DNA of 64,000 nt from assembly GCA_035465395.1 (NCBI GenBank), contig DATHRK010000101.1:186001-250000 (forward strand). The letters are read 5' to 3'. The DNA is from DATHRK01 sp035465395. Its GTDB lineage: Bacteria; Gemmatimonadota; Gemmatimonadetes; Longimicrobiales; RSA9. A model generated the notes under the pieces. The model was given only the letters and a program-made list of their open reading frames with translations. It was not told where the DNA came from and did no database searches. The position numbers were made by a program, and so were the translations under genes. Positions 8,823-15,781 of the stretch are shown here, one piece after another (position 1 is the first letter of the stretch; each line of letters begins with the position of its first letter).

Positions 8823-10867
8823 CCCACGAACGGCCTCGGATGCAGCCGGGCCTCACCTACGTCGAGCAGACGTCGGAGGGCAAGCGGTCCTACGTCGTGA
8901 AGGACCCGGTGAAGCTGCGGTACTTCCGCTTCGGCGAGGTCGAGGCGTGGCTGATGCAGCGCATGGACGGCAGCCGCACGCTGGAGCAGATCGCCGACGA
9001 GCTGGCGCGCGAGCGGGGGATCGAGACGGGGGCGGCGTCGATCGAGCCGTTCGTCGCTCGCCTCAAGGAGATGGGCCTCGCGCAGCGGACGGCGGGCGAG
9101 CGTCGCGCGGTGCTCGCGGAGGCGCTGCGCCGCGACCGGAAGATGAAGCTGTCCGGACACGGTAACACGCTGCTGCGCATGCGGTTTTCGATGGGGGATC
9201 CCGACGCGTTGTTCGATCGTTGGATCGACCGCGTGTCCTTCTTCTGGACGCCGGGATTCATGGCCTTCTCCCTCGTCACGTTCGCGGTCTACGCTCTCGT
9301 CGTGGTGACCCACTGGGCCGAATTCGCCGACGGCGCGGCCAGTATGCTGTCCTTCTCGGGCTACACGCTCGGGTCGTTCGTCGTTCTCTACGGGGCGATC
9401 GCGGTCATCATCCTCATCCACGAGCTGGGGCACGGCCTCACCTGCAAGAAGTTCGGCGGCGAAGTCCACGAAATGGGCGCCATGCTGCTGTTCTTCGCCC
9501 CGAGCTTCTACTGCAACGTGAACGACGCCTGGACCTTCGAGAAGCGATCGGACCGCCTGTGGGTCACCTTCGCCGGGGGCTGGATCCAGCTGGTAGTCGC
9601 GGGCATCGCCGCGCTCATCTGGATCCTCACCCCGGTGGACACGCTCATCCACGAGGTCGCCTTCCTCTCGCTGGTGTTCGCCGGCGGCCTCGTGCTGCTC
9701 CTCAACTTCAACCCGCTGATCCCGCTCGACGGGTACTACGCGCTCATGGACTGGCTGGAGATCCCGAACCTCCGGCCACGGTCCTTCGCGTACCTGTCGG
9801 CGTGGCTCAAAAAGCAGGTCCTGCGCATGGACGTGACCCTGCCGGTCGCGACGGTGCGCGAGCAGCGGGTCTTCGTGATCTACGGCATCCTATCCATCCT
9901 CTACATGACCATGATCCTGGCGTCGCTCGCGCTGCTCGCGACCCGGTTCGTGGTAGGGTGGTGGGGCAACTGGGGGTGGGTGGTGGTCGCCGCGGGCGCC
10001 TGGATGTTGGCAAGGCGGCCGGCCGGAGCGGCGCTGCGCGTGGGGCGCGTCTGGTTGCGCGACCGACTCGCGGTGCCCCGGAATCGGCGGGCGCTCGCGC
10101 TGGGCGTGCTGGCGGGCATCCCGCTCGCCGTGGCGGCGTTCTTCGTACCCTGGACGATGCAGGCGCGCGGGGCCGCGGTGGTGGAGCCCACCTTCCGGAC
10201 GTGGCTGCGCGCGCCTGAGCCAGCGCGCGTGGACGCCGTGCTGGTGACCGAGGGACAAACCGTGCAGGCGGGTCAGCCGCTGATCCGGCTGCGTGCCGAT
10301 GGCCTGGACGTGGCGTTGGCAGGCGCCCGCGCCGGGGTGGCCGCGCTCGAGCGCGAAGTCGCCGCTGCCCGCGGGACGACCTCTCGCCTACGCGCCGCGG
10401 AGCTCGCGCTCGCGAGCCGGCGCTCGCAGCTCCAGGTGCTGGAGGACCGTGTCGACCGGCTGGAGCTCACCGCGCCCTTCGACGCGCTGGTGGTGACGCC
10501 CAGGACGGACCTGCTGGCAGGCGCCGGGGTCGAGCGCGGCGCCGAGTTGATCGAACTCTGGGCGCCCTCCCCCAGACGCCTGCGCATCCGGCTGACCCAG
10601 CGGGAGGTCGCGCACGTCGAGGCCGGCGATCCCATCACCGTCCGCTTCGCGGCGTGGCCGGGGACCGACTTCGAGGGCGTCGTGGAGTCGCTCAGGGCCG
10701 CCAGTCAGGAGGACGTGGTCGAGGTGCTGGCGGCCGTGGCCGATCCGACGGGGGTGCTGCGCCCCGGACTCCGGGGACGGGCGAAAATCGACGCCGATCG
10801 GGTCCCGATCGCGCGGGCCGCGGCCCGTAGCGTGCGGCGACTCTTCCGTTCCGACCTCCTGCTATGA
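8819..10867 (+). CDS. PqqD-M50 metalloprotease-HlyD fusion, candidate peptide maturase/exporter
   Basis: 682 aa. Residues about 10-92 resemble PqqD-type winged-helix domains (FGEVEAWLMQRMDGSRTLEQ; IEPFVARLKEMGL), which in other systems bind leader peptides. Residues about 143-450 form a multi-pass site-2-protease-like M50 domain: HELGH zinc motif at 201-205 inside a membrane helix, and NPLIPLDG at 298-305 as the second metal site. The C-terminus (about 455-660) is an HlyD-like barrel-sandwich (PARVDAVLVTEGQTVQAGQP) ending LRPGLRGRAKI. All expected catalytic residues are present. Starts at GTG 8819, overlapping the previous stop, with a G-rich Shine-Dalgarno. M50 proteases such as YydH of the Bacillus yyd locus occur with processed peptides, so substrate cleavage is a fair inference; export is not shown. 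Confidence 0.85.
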   Translation: MTHERPRMQPGLTYVEQTSEGKRSYVVKDPVKLRYFRFGEVEAWLMQRMDGSRTLEQIADELARERGIETGAASIEPFVARLKEMGLAQRTAGERRAVLAEALRRDRKMKLSGHGNTLLRMRFSMGDPDALFDRWIDRVSFFWTPGFMAFSLVTFAVYALVVVTHWAEFADGAASMLSFSGYTLGSFVVLYGAIAVIILIHELGHGLTCKKFGGEVHEMGAMLLFFAPSFYCNVNDAWTFEKRSDRLWVTFAGGWIQLVVAGIAALIWILTPVDTLIHEVAFLSLVFAGGLVLLLNFNPLIPLDGYYALMDWLEIPNLRPRSFAYLSAWLKKQVLRMDVTLPVATVREQRVFVIYGILSILYMTMILASLALLATRFVVGWWGNWGWVVVAAGAWMLARRPAGAALRVGRVWLRDRLAVPRNRRALALGVLAGIPLAVAAFFVPWTMQARGAAVVEPTFRTWLRAPEPARVDAVLVTEGQTVQAGQPLIRLRADGLDVALAGARAGVAALEREVAAARGTTSRLRAAELALASRRSQLQVLEDRVDRLELTAPFDALVVTPRTDLLAGAGVERGAELIELWAPSPRRLRIRLTQREVAHVEAGDPITVRFAAWPGTDFEGVVESLRAASQEDVVEVLAAVADPTGVLRPGLRGRAKIDADRVPIARAAARSVRRLFRSDLLL

Positions 10868-11556
10868 GCTTCGCCGACGTCGTGGCCGACCAGGGAGGCC
10901 TGAGCGCATATCTGGCGCAGGACACCGCCGCCCGCGAAGCTCTGGGCCGCATCGCCGTCGCACGGGCCTATCCCAAGGGCAACATGCTCTACTACCACGG
11001 CGACGCGTGCACCTTCGTCGGCTACGTGGAAGCCGGCCGGGTGAAGGTGGCCCTGATGAACGACGACGGTCGCGAGGTCGCCCTCGAGATCGTCCGGCCC
11101 GGGCACCTGCTGGGCGCCCCGGCGCTGTTCTGTGGGCCCGCGTACGTCGGCACGGCCGTGACCCTCACCGACTCCCGCATCGCCCGCATCCCGGCGGACG
11201 CGTTCCGCGCCTGGCTCGCTGAGTTTCCGCGGGCCTCGAACGCGCTGCTCGCCGAGCTCTGTGCGGAGGTGAGACACGCCTACGAGAAGATCGGAGAGCT
11301 GGCCCTCCTGCCGGTCAAACGACGCCTCCTCATGACGCTCATGGAGATCGCCCGCTCCGACGGCCGGGCCTGCAATCCGGGCCAGGTGGAGTTCGTGCGC
11401 CCCACGCACAAGGAGCTGGCGGAACTGGTCGGCTCCACCCGCGTGGTGATCTCCCGCATGATGAAGGAGCTCATGGACGAAGAGGAGCTCCTCGCCGAGC
11501 ACGGCAACGTCATCCGTGTACACCTCGAGGACCTCGTCCTGGACGATTTCGGCTGA
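10864..11556 (+). CDS. Crp/Fnr-family transcriptional regulator
   Basis: 230 aa. N-terminal cyclic-nucleotide-binding-like beta-roll (about 25-120, KGNMLYYHGDACTFVGYVEAGRVKV) joined by a long dimerisation helix to a C-terminal winged HTH (about 180-208, HKELAELVGSTRVVISRMM). The canonical cNMP phosphate-binding GE...R-A pattern is not visible (GAPALFCGPAYVGTA stands there), and there is no N-terminal Fe-S cysteine cluster. Cysteines lie at 49, 90, 133 and 170. The ATG overlaps the M50 stop (ATGA), so it is the last gene of the four-gene operon. It is a likely regulator of the two peptide genes that follow, each preceded by a perfect palindrome. Confidence 0.88.
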   Translation: MSFADVVADQGGLSAYLAQDTAAREALGRIAVARAYPKGNMLYYHGDACTFVGYVEAGRVKVALMNDDGREVALEIVRPGHLLGAPALFCGPAYVGTAVTLTDSRIARIPADAFRAWLAEFPRASNALLAELCAEVRHAYEKIGELALLPVKRRLLMTLMEIARSDGRACNPGQVEFVRPTHKELAELVGSTRVVISRMMKELMDEEELLAEHGNVIRVHLEDLVLDDFG

Positions 11557-11584
11557 TTCCGCGCAAAATTCGGATGTAACCCAG

Positions 11585-11603
11585 GGCACGTCTATTACGT
11601 GCC
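11585..11603. promoter_or_regulatory. Perfect palindrome upstream of peptide gene 1, candidate operator
   Basis: GGCACGT (11585-11591) and ACGTGCC (11597-11603) form a perfect inverted repeat around CTATT. The identical site recurs before the second peptide gene. Its centre lies about 53 bases upstream of the transcription start predicted from the adjoining -10 box. Binding by the neighbouring Crp-like regulator is an inference. Confidence 0.6.
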
Positions 11604-11611
11604 TCAGGCGA

Positions 11612-11640
11612 TTTCGGATCGATTCGCCATATGCCATCTT
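11612..11640 (+). promoter_or_regulatory. Candidate promoter of peptide gene 1
   Basis: TTTCGG (11612-11617), 17 bases, CATCTT (11635-11640). The -10 agrees with other promoters here, while the -35 is poor, as expected of an activator-dependent promoter. A leader of about 75 bases would precede the gene. Confidence 0.4.
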
Positions 11641-11720
11641 GGAGGTGCCGATACGATACGCGGTCGGCCCCTCGCCTTCCGAGGCGGCGGACGAAAACCC
11701 CAGGGACTGGGAGCACTTCG

Positions 11721-11882
11721 ATGGAGAAGAAGAACAAGGGCGTTCGGATCGAGCTGACCGAAGAGCAGCGCAACAAGATTCGCGAGACGACCGGCAAGGA
11801 CGCCAATGCGATCGAGTTCTCCGCCGAGGAGCTCGAAGAGCGCGTGGCCCCGATCCAGCTGCCTGGCAAGACCGCCTTCTAG
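11721..11882 (+). CDS. 53-aa peptide 1, candidate substrate/precursor of the PqqD-M50 system
   Basis: Begins MEKKNKGVRIELTEEQ and ends QLPGKTAF. Strongly charged, mostly predicted helical, with EELEERVAP at 36-44, no Cys and no signal peptide. GGGAG at 11709-11713 is spaced 7 bases from the ATG, so translation is well supported. The gene follows the Crp-like regulator and has its own upstream palindrome and terminator. A conserved N-terminal block with a variable C-terminal tip (compare copy 2) is what a leader/core precursor would look like, and a PqqD domain is encoded just upstream. It could instead be a small non-processed regulatory protein. I do not recognise a named family. Confidence 0.8.
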   Translation: MEKKNKGVRIELTEEQRNKIRETTGKDANAIEFSAEELEERVAPIQLPGKTAF

Positions 11883-11900
11883 GTAGTCACGACGAGTCAC

Positions 11901-11970
11901 GGCCGACCGACGAGGGTCGGCCGCTTTATCGGGCCCCGCGGTCGAGCAAGCCGCGGGGCCCGGTGCTTTG
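11901..11970 (+). terminator. Double-hairpin terminator after peptide gene 1
   Basis: Hairpin 1: GGCCGACC (11901-11908) with GGTCGGCC (11915-11922), followed by GCTTTA. Hairpin 2: a perfect 12-bp stem, CGGGCCCCGCGG (11930-11941) with CCGCGGGGCCCG (11951-11962), followed by GTGCTTTG. The pair should end transcription efficiently, making the peptide mRNA monocistronic. Confidence 0.8.
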
Positions 11971-11998
11971 GTAGTAGGTGACGGATCCGGGGTGATAG

Positions 11999-12073
11999 GA
12001 GGAGCTCCTCGCCGAGCACGGCAACGTCATCCGGCTGCACCTCGAGGACCTCGTCCTGGACGATTTCTGCTGA
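11999..12073 (+). pseudogene. 3' fragment of the Crp-like regulator gene, duplicated
   Basis: 24 codons (EELLAEHGNVIRLHLEDL...) and a TGA repeat the last part of the regulator gene at 11482-11556, with VH changed to LH and the final Gly changed to Cys. There is no start codon and no upstream part. It is a scar of the tandem duplication that produced the second peptide gene and has no coding role. Confidence 0.9.
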
Positions 12074-12144
12074 TCCGACGCCGACCTGGGCTGACTCCCG
12101 AGCAGTAATTCGGCTGATTCCGCGCAAATTCGGATGTAACCCAG

Positions 12145-12163
12145 GGCACGTCTATTACGTGCC
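12145..12163. promoter_or_regulatory. Perfect palindrome upstream of peptide gene 2, candidate operator
   Basis: The same GGCACGT-CTATT-ACGTGCC site as at 11585-11603, unchanged in the duplicated copy and at the same distance from the downstream -10 box. Confidence 0.6.
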
Positions 12164-12171
12164 TCAGGCGA

Positions 12172-12200
12172 TTTCGGATCGATTCGCCATACGCCATCTT
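12172..12200 (+). promoter_or_regulatory. Candidate promoter of peptide gene 2
   Basis: TTTCGG (12172-12177), 17 bases, CATCTT (12195-12200), equivalent to the element before peptide gene 1. Confidence 0.4.
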
Positions 12201-12280
12201 GGGGGTGCCGATACGATACGCGATCGGCCCCTCGCCTTCCGAGGCGGCGGACAGAACCCCGATGGACTGGGAGAATCTCG

Positions 12281-12442
12281 ATGGAGAAGAAGAACAAGGG
12301 CGTCCGGATCGAGCTGACCGACGAGCAGCGCAACAAGATTCGCGAGGCGACCGGCAAGGACGCCAATGCGATCGAGTTCTCCGCCGAGGAGCTCGAAGAG
12401 CGCGTGGCCCCGATCCAGCTGCCTGGCAAGGGCGGCTTCTAA
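12281..12442 (+). CDS. 53-aa peptide 2, paralogue of peptide 1
   Basis: Same length as peptide 1, ending QLPGKGGF. It differs at four residues: E14D, T23A, T51G and A52G. Only one codon has a purely synonymous change (GTT/GTC at Val8), so amino-acid changes outnumber silent ones and two of the four fall in the last three residues. GGGAG is again 7 bases before the ATG at 12281, and the gene carries the same palindrome, promoter-like element and terminators. The function proposed for peptide 1, a substrate of the upstream PqqD-M50 protein, applies equally here and remains an inference. Confidence 0.8.
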   Translation: MEKKNKGVRIELTDEQRNKIREATGKDANAIEFSAEELEERVAPIQLPGKGGF

Positions 12443-12460
12443 GGAGCCAGTGCGAGCCAA

Positions 12461-12531
12461 GGCCGACCGACGAGGGTCGGCCGCTTTATCGGGCCCCGCG
12501 GTCGAGCCAAGCCGCGGGGCCCGGTGCTTTT
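12461..12531 (+). terminator. Double-hairpin terminator after peptide gene 2
   Basis: Hairpin 1 at 12461-12482 (8-bp stem) and hairpin 2 at 12490-12523 (perfect 12-bp stem, CGGGCCCCGCGG with CCGCGGGGCCCG), followed by GTGCTTTT. The T-run is better than in copy 1. Confidence 0.82.
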
Positions 12532-12662
12532 CGCAGTAGCTGGCGCATCCGGCCCGATGCGTTGGCGAATCTCCTGCCTTTCCAGATCGGACCCCGGCAT
12601 CCATCCTCGGGTCGCGCCCGGAACTCCGGGTTTCTGGCCCACTCCCAGAAAAGGACCGGACC

Positions 12663-14486
12663 ATGCCCACCCGTCCCCAGCGCGCCGCGGCCGCCGCCGT
12701 GGCGCTGACCCTGATCACTCTGCCCGCCGCGGCCCAGACACCACAGGTGGACACGCCGGATGGGTGGGAGGCCGATCCCCCGGCGCTCTCGGCGCTGGTG
12801 GAGTTCGCCCGGGACGCGAGCGACCTGGGCATCGTCGTGGAACGCTACCTCGAGGATCGCGCCGCGATCGGGCGCCGCTACCCGGTGCCCTACTCGCCGG
12901 CGCGCCACGACCGGCTGGAGGCGTTCTACCGGGGCTGGCAGGACCGTCTGGAGGCGCTCGACTTCGACGGCCTCAACGCCGAGGGGCAGATCGACTACGT
13001 GCTCCTGAGGCACGCGATCCGCTACGACCTCGCGACCCTGCGCCTGGAGGTGGAGCGCGCCGCCGCGACCGCGCCCCTCGTGCCGTTCGCCGATGCCATC
13101 CGGCTGCTGCAGGAGGAGCGCCTGGACCGCCGACGGGTGGATCCGCGAGAGGCCGCCACGACGCTCGACGCGCTGGCCACGGAGGTCGCCGGCCTCACCG
13201 GCGATCTCGTGGCGGAGTCCCGCGGAGCCGACGGCCGCGTGACCCGGCCAGGCGTCAGCCGGGTGGAGGCCTCCAGGGCCGCCGCCCACGTGAGGGACAT
13301 GCAGGAGGTGCTCGACGATTGGAACACCTTCTACGACGGCTACGACCCGCTGTTCTCGTGGTGGGCGCGCGAGCCCTACGGGCGCCTCGACGCTGCTCTG
13401 ACCGAGTACGCGGAGGCCATCGACCGACACATGGTCGGCATCGAGCCCGGCGAGCTGCCCCCGATCATCGGCGACCCCGTGCTCGCGGCCGGGCTGGAGG
13501 CGGACCTCGCGGTCGAGATGATCCCCTACACCCCCGAGGAGTTGATCGCGATCGGCTGGCAGGAGTTCGAGTGGACCGTGGACCAGTTCCGCGCGGTCGC
13601 GACCGACATGGGCTTCGGCGACGACTGGCAGGCGGCGCTGGAGCACACCAAGACGCTGGCGCCCCCGCCGGGTGAGAAGCCCTGGGTGATCTTCGAGATC
13701 GCCGAGTACTCCGAGGACTTCTTCCTCGACATGGACGCCCTGACGATCCCGCCGCTCGCGCGCGAAGTCTGGCGGCTGGGGATGCAATCGCCGGAGCGAC
13801 AGCTCGTGACCCCGTTCTTCACGGGCGGTGAAGTCACGCGCGTCTCCTATCCCACGGACGGGATGACGCACCAGGACAAGCTCATGAGCATGCGCGGCAA
13901 CACGCCTCCCTTCAACTTCGCGACGGTCCACCACGAGCTGATCCCCGGCCACCACCTCCAGGGCTTCATGACCAACCGCTTCAACGCCCACCGCGGCCGG
14001 CTGATGCGGACCCCCTTCTGGGGCGAGGGTTGGGCCCTCTACTGGGAGCTCCAGCTCTGGGACCGCGACTTCCCGCGCGACGACCCCGACAAGATCGGCA
14101 TGCTTTTCTGGAGGCTGCACCGCGCCGCCCGCATCATCTTCTCGCTCAACTACCAGCTGGGGAACTGGTCGCCCCAGGAGGCGGTCGATTTCCTCGTCGA
14201 CGAGGTCGGCCACGAGCGCGCCAACGCCGAGGCGGAGGTCCGCCGCAGCGCCGGCGTCGCCCCGCTCTACCAGATCGGCTATCTGATCGGCGGGCTCCAG
14301 ATCCGGGCCGCCTACCGCGAGCTGGTCGAGGCAGGCCGGATGCCCGAGAAGCAGTTTCACGACGCGATCCTCATGGGCGGCCGCATGCCCATCGAGCTGG
14401 TGCGGGCGCGGCTGACGGGGGAGGAGCTGAGCCCGGAGTACGAGTCACGGTGGCGGTTTTATGGGGATCCGGGAGAGGGTGGGTGA
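12663..14486 (+). CDS. Exported DUF885 family (putative metallopeptidase)
   Basis: 607 aa with a Sec signal peptide (AAAAAVALTLITLPAAAQ). The DUF885 domain covers nearly the whole mature protein. The key segment VHHELIPGHHLQGF holds His424-Glu425 and His430, and GEGWALYWE downstream supplies a further Glu. Family members are thought to be zinc peptidases, but substrates are unknown. AAAGGA upstream of ATG 12663 serves as the ribosome site. It lies just after the peptide cassette; a role with the 53-mers cannot be excluded but nothing in the sequence shows it. Confidence 0.85.
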   Translation: MPTRPQRAAAAAVALTLITLPAAAQTPQVDTPDGWEADPPALSALVEFARDASDLGIVVERYLEDRAAIGRRYPVPYSPARHDRLEAFYRGWQDRLEALDFDGLNAEGQIDYVLLRHAIRYDLATLRLEVERAAATAPLVPFADAIRLLQEERLDRRRVDPREAATTLDALATEVAGLTGDLVAESRGADGRVTRPGVSRVEASRAAAHVRDMQEVLDDWNTFYDGYDPLFSWWAREPYGRLDAALTEYAEAIDRHMVGIEPGELPPIIGDPVLAAGLEADLAVEMIPYTPEELIAIGWQEFEWTVDQFRAVATDMGFGDDWQAALEHTKTLAPPPGEKPWVIFEIAEYSEDFFLDMDALTIPPLAREVWRLGMQSPERQLVTPFFTGGEVTRVSYPTDGMTHQDKLMSMRGNTPPFNFATVHHELIPGHHLQGFMTNRFNAHRGRLMRTPFWGEGWALYWELQLWDRDFPRDDPDKIGMLFWRLHRAARIIFSLNYQLGNWSPQEAVDFLVDEVGHERANAEAEVRRSAGVAPLYQIGYLIGGLQIRAAYRELVEAGRMPEKQFHDAILMGGRMPIELVRARLTGEELSPEYESRWRFYGDPGEGG

Positions 14487-14492
14487 TCGGTG

Positions 14493-14512
14493 CCGGGGCG
14501 CGAAGGCCCCGG
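14493..14512 (+). terminator. Hairpin after the DUF885 gene
   Basis: CCGGGGC (14493-14499) pairs with GCCCCGG (14506-14512). No T-run follows, so it is a weak candidate terminator. Confidence 0.35.
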
Positions 14513-14574
14513 ACCAGGGCTCCTGCGGCGACCGGGCCCCGCCATCCTTGTAGACGCCGGCCCACGGCGCGACA

Positions 14575-14603
14575 TTGGTTGCGCCGTTGGACCTCCCCAT
14601 CTT
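14575..14603 (+). promoter_or_regulatory. Candidate promoter of the DUF2059 gene
   Basis: TTGGTT (14575-14580), 17 bases, CATCTT (14598-14603). The start would lie near 14610, about 55 bases before the ATG. Confidence 0.5.
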
Positions 14604-14664
14604 CCAGGCGCGACCGACCGCCGGTCCCGCCCGGACATCTCATCCGCCACCAGAGGGCAAGTCC

Positions 14665-15216
14665 ATGTCGCTGCGAACCCCGGGAATGACGATCCTGTGC
14701 AGTCTCCTCCTGGCGGGCGCCCTGTCCGCGCAAGACGACGCGCCGCCGACCGATCCCCCCGCCGACGAGGCGTCGACGGAGGAGGTGGGAGCCGAGGCGC
14801 CGGCCGCGCCCTCACCGGAGGCCATGGCGGCCGCCGCGAACCTGCTCGACGTGATGGATCTGGGCGCGGTCACGAAGGCGACCATGGAGAGCATGCTGGA
14901 CAACATGATGGCGCAGAACCCCGCGCTCGTGGACTACCGTCACGTCTTCGAGGCGTTCTTCGAGGAGCACATGCGCTGGGAGGACCTCCGCGACGACTAC
15001 CAGCTCCTCTACGCCGAGGTCTACACGCCCGCCGAGCTGGAGCAGCTCGCCGAGTTCTATCAGACCCCCCTCGGTCGACGCCTGCTGGAAACGCTGCCGC
15101 GCGTGTCCGCGCGGGGAGCCCAGATCGGAGAGGCGGCGGTGCAGCCGCACCTGCCGGAGCTGCAGCGTCGGCTTTCGGAGGCGATGGAGGCGTCGATGGG
15201 GTCGACCGAGCAGTAG
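14665..15216 (+). CDS. Exported DUF2059 domain protein
   Basis: 183 aa. Signal peptide MSLRTPGMTILCSLLLAGALSA with a cleavage site near AQ, then a Pro/Ala/Glu linker and a helical DUF2059-like domain (about 65-180). That domain contains LLYAEVYTPAELEQLAEFYQ, with TPLGRRLLE right after, the most recognisable part of the family. DUF2059 proteins are exported or periplasmic and of unknown function. ATG 14665 is chosen because the signal peptide starts there. It probably has its own promoter at 14575-14603. Confidence 0.8.
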   Translation: MSLRTPGMTILCSLLLAGALSAQDDAPPTDPPADEASTEEVGAEAPAAPSPEAMAAAANLLDVMDLGAVTKATMESMLDNMMAQNPALVDYRHVFEAFFEEHMRWEDLRDDYQLLYAEVYTPAELEQLAEFYQTPLGRRLLETLPRVSARGAQIGEAAVQPHLPELQRRLSEAMEASMGSTEQ

Positions 15217-15282
15217 GGGGCGTCGGTCCGGGCATTGACGGGCGTCAGTCCAGCCCACTGATCCCTCGCCAGACCGGACACG

Positions 15283-15311
15283 TTGCCCCACGCCGACAAA
15301 TCGGCTATCTT
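15283..15311 (+). promoter_or_regulatory. Promoter of rpsO(-pnp)
   Basis: TTGCCC (15283-15288), exactly 17 bases, TATCTT (15306-15311). This is one of the clearest promoters in the window, with a leader of about 65 bases before the rpsO GTG. Confidence 0.6.
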
Positions 15312-15383
15312 TCCAGGCTGCGAAAACTTACATCGAAGTTTCGCTTCCCGATCAGCGTAGACTCTCGCGGAGGCATCGACACC

Positions 15384-15644
15384 GTGTCGATCGACAAAGA
15401 CGACGTCATCAAGAAGTACCAGCTGCACGAGAACGACCGGGGCAGCGCTCCGGTTCAGATCGCGATCCTCACCGCGCGCATCAACGATCTCACCGATCAC
15501 TTCCGGGCGCACAACAAGGATCACCACAGCCGCCGCGGCCTGCTCAAGATGGTGGGCAAGCGCCGGCGCCTCCTCGAGTACCTGCGCAAGAACGACCTGG
15601 AAAGGTATCGCGCGCTGATCGAGGATTTGGGGCTGCGCCACTAG
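15384..15644 (+). CDS. rpsO: 30S ribosomal protein S15
   Basis: 86 aa. Binds 16S rRNA helix junction h20-22 and forms bridge B4. Diagnostic sequences are GSAPVQIAILTARINDLTDH, HNKDHHSRRGLL and KRRRLLEYLRK. The start is GTG 15384, giving VSIDKDDVIKKYQ; GGAGG lies about 10 bases upstream. An open frame runs further upstream without similarity. Followed by pnp after 213 bases, the common bacterial order. Confidence 0.96.
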   Translation: MSIDKDDVIKKYQLHENDRGSAPVQIAILTARINDLTDHFRAHNKDHHSRRGLLKMVGKRRRLLEYLRKNDLERYRALIEDLGLRH

Positions 15645-15781
15645 GCGACGGCCCGACGCCCGCGGCGAGCGCAGACGTAGGCGCCCGCTTCGGGCCGGAC
15701 GGGGCCGGTGGGACGTGCGGGCCGGGAGCGGGCAACCGTTCTCGGCCGGGCACGGCCGGCCGGGTCCCGTCGTCGTAGCAA

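Larger units (their letters stand above)
11482..11998 (+). repeat. Tandem duplication, copy 1 (about 517 bp)
   Basis: Copy 1 runs from inside the 3' end of the Crp-like gene through the palindrome, the first peptide gene and its double-hairpin terminator. Copy 2 starts immediately after it at 11999. Identity is very high in the palindrome region, the peptide gene and the terminators. Confidence 0.9.
11999..12558 (+). repeat. Tandem duplication, copy 2 (about 560 bp)
   Basis: Repeats 11482-11998: regulator 3' fragment, palindrome, peptide gene, double hairpin and a decayed tail. It carries about 44 additional bases directly after the regulator fragment that copy 1 lacks. The 398-base gap between the two peptide genes is fully accounted for by this repeat and the copy-1 terminator. 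No transposase gene or terminal inverted repeat is seen, so this looks like a simple tandem duplication. Confidence 0.88.

Noticed and set aside
11482..12558. Possible insertion sequence or mobile element
   Set aside because: No transposase, no terminal inverted repeats; the repeat begins inside the regulator gene and is simply tandem.
12199..12708. 169-codon open frame across peptide gene 2 in another frame
   Set aside because: It crosses the terminator and is Arg/Gln/Pro-rich; the 53-codon frame has the ribosome site and is conserved between copies.
12486..14360. 624-codon open frame on the minus strand opposite the DUF885 gene
   Set aside because: Antisense shadow of the exported peptidase; no start signal or family similarity.
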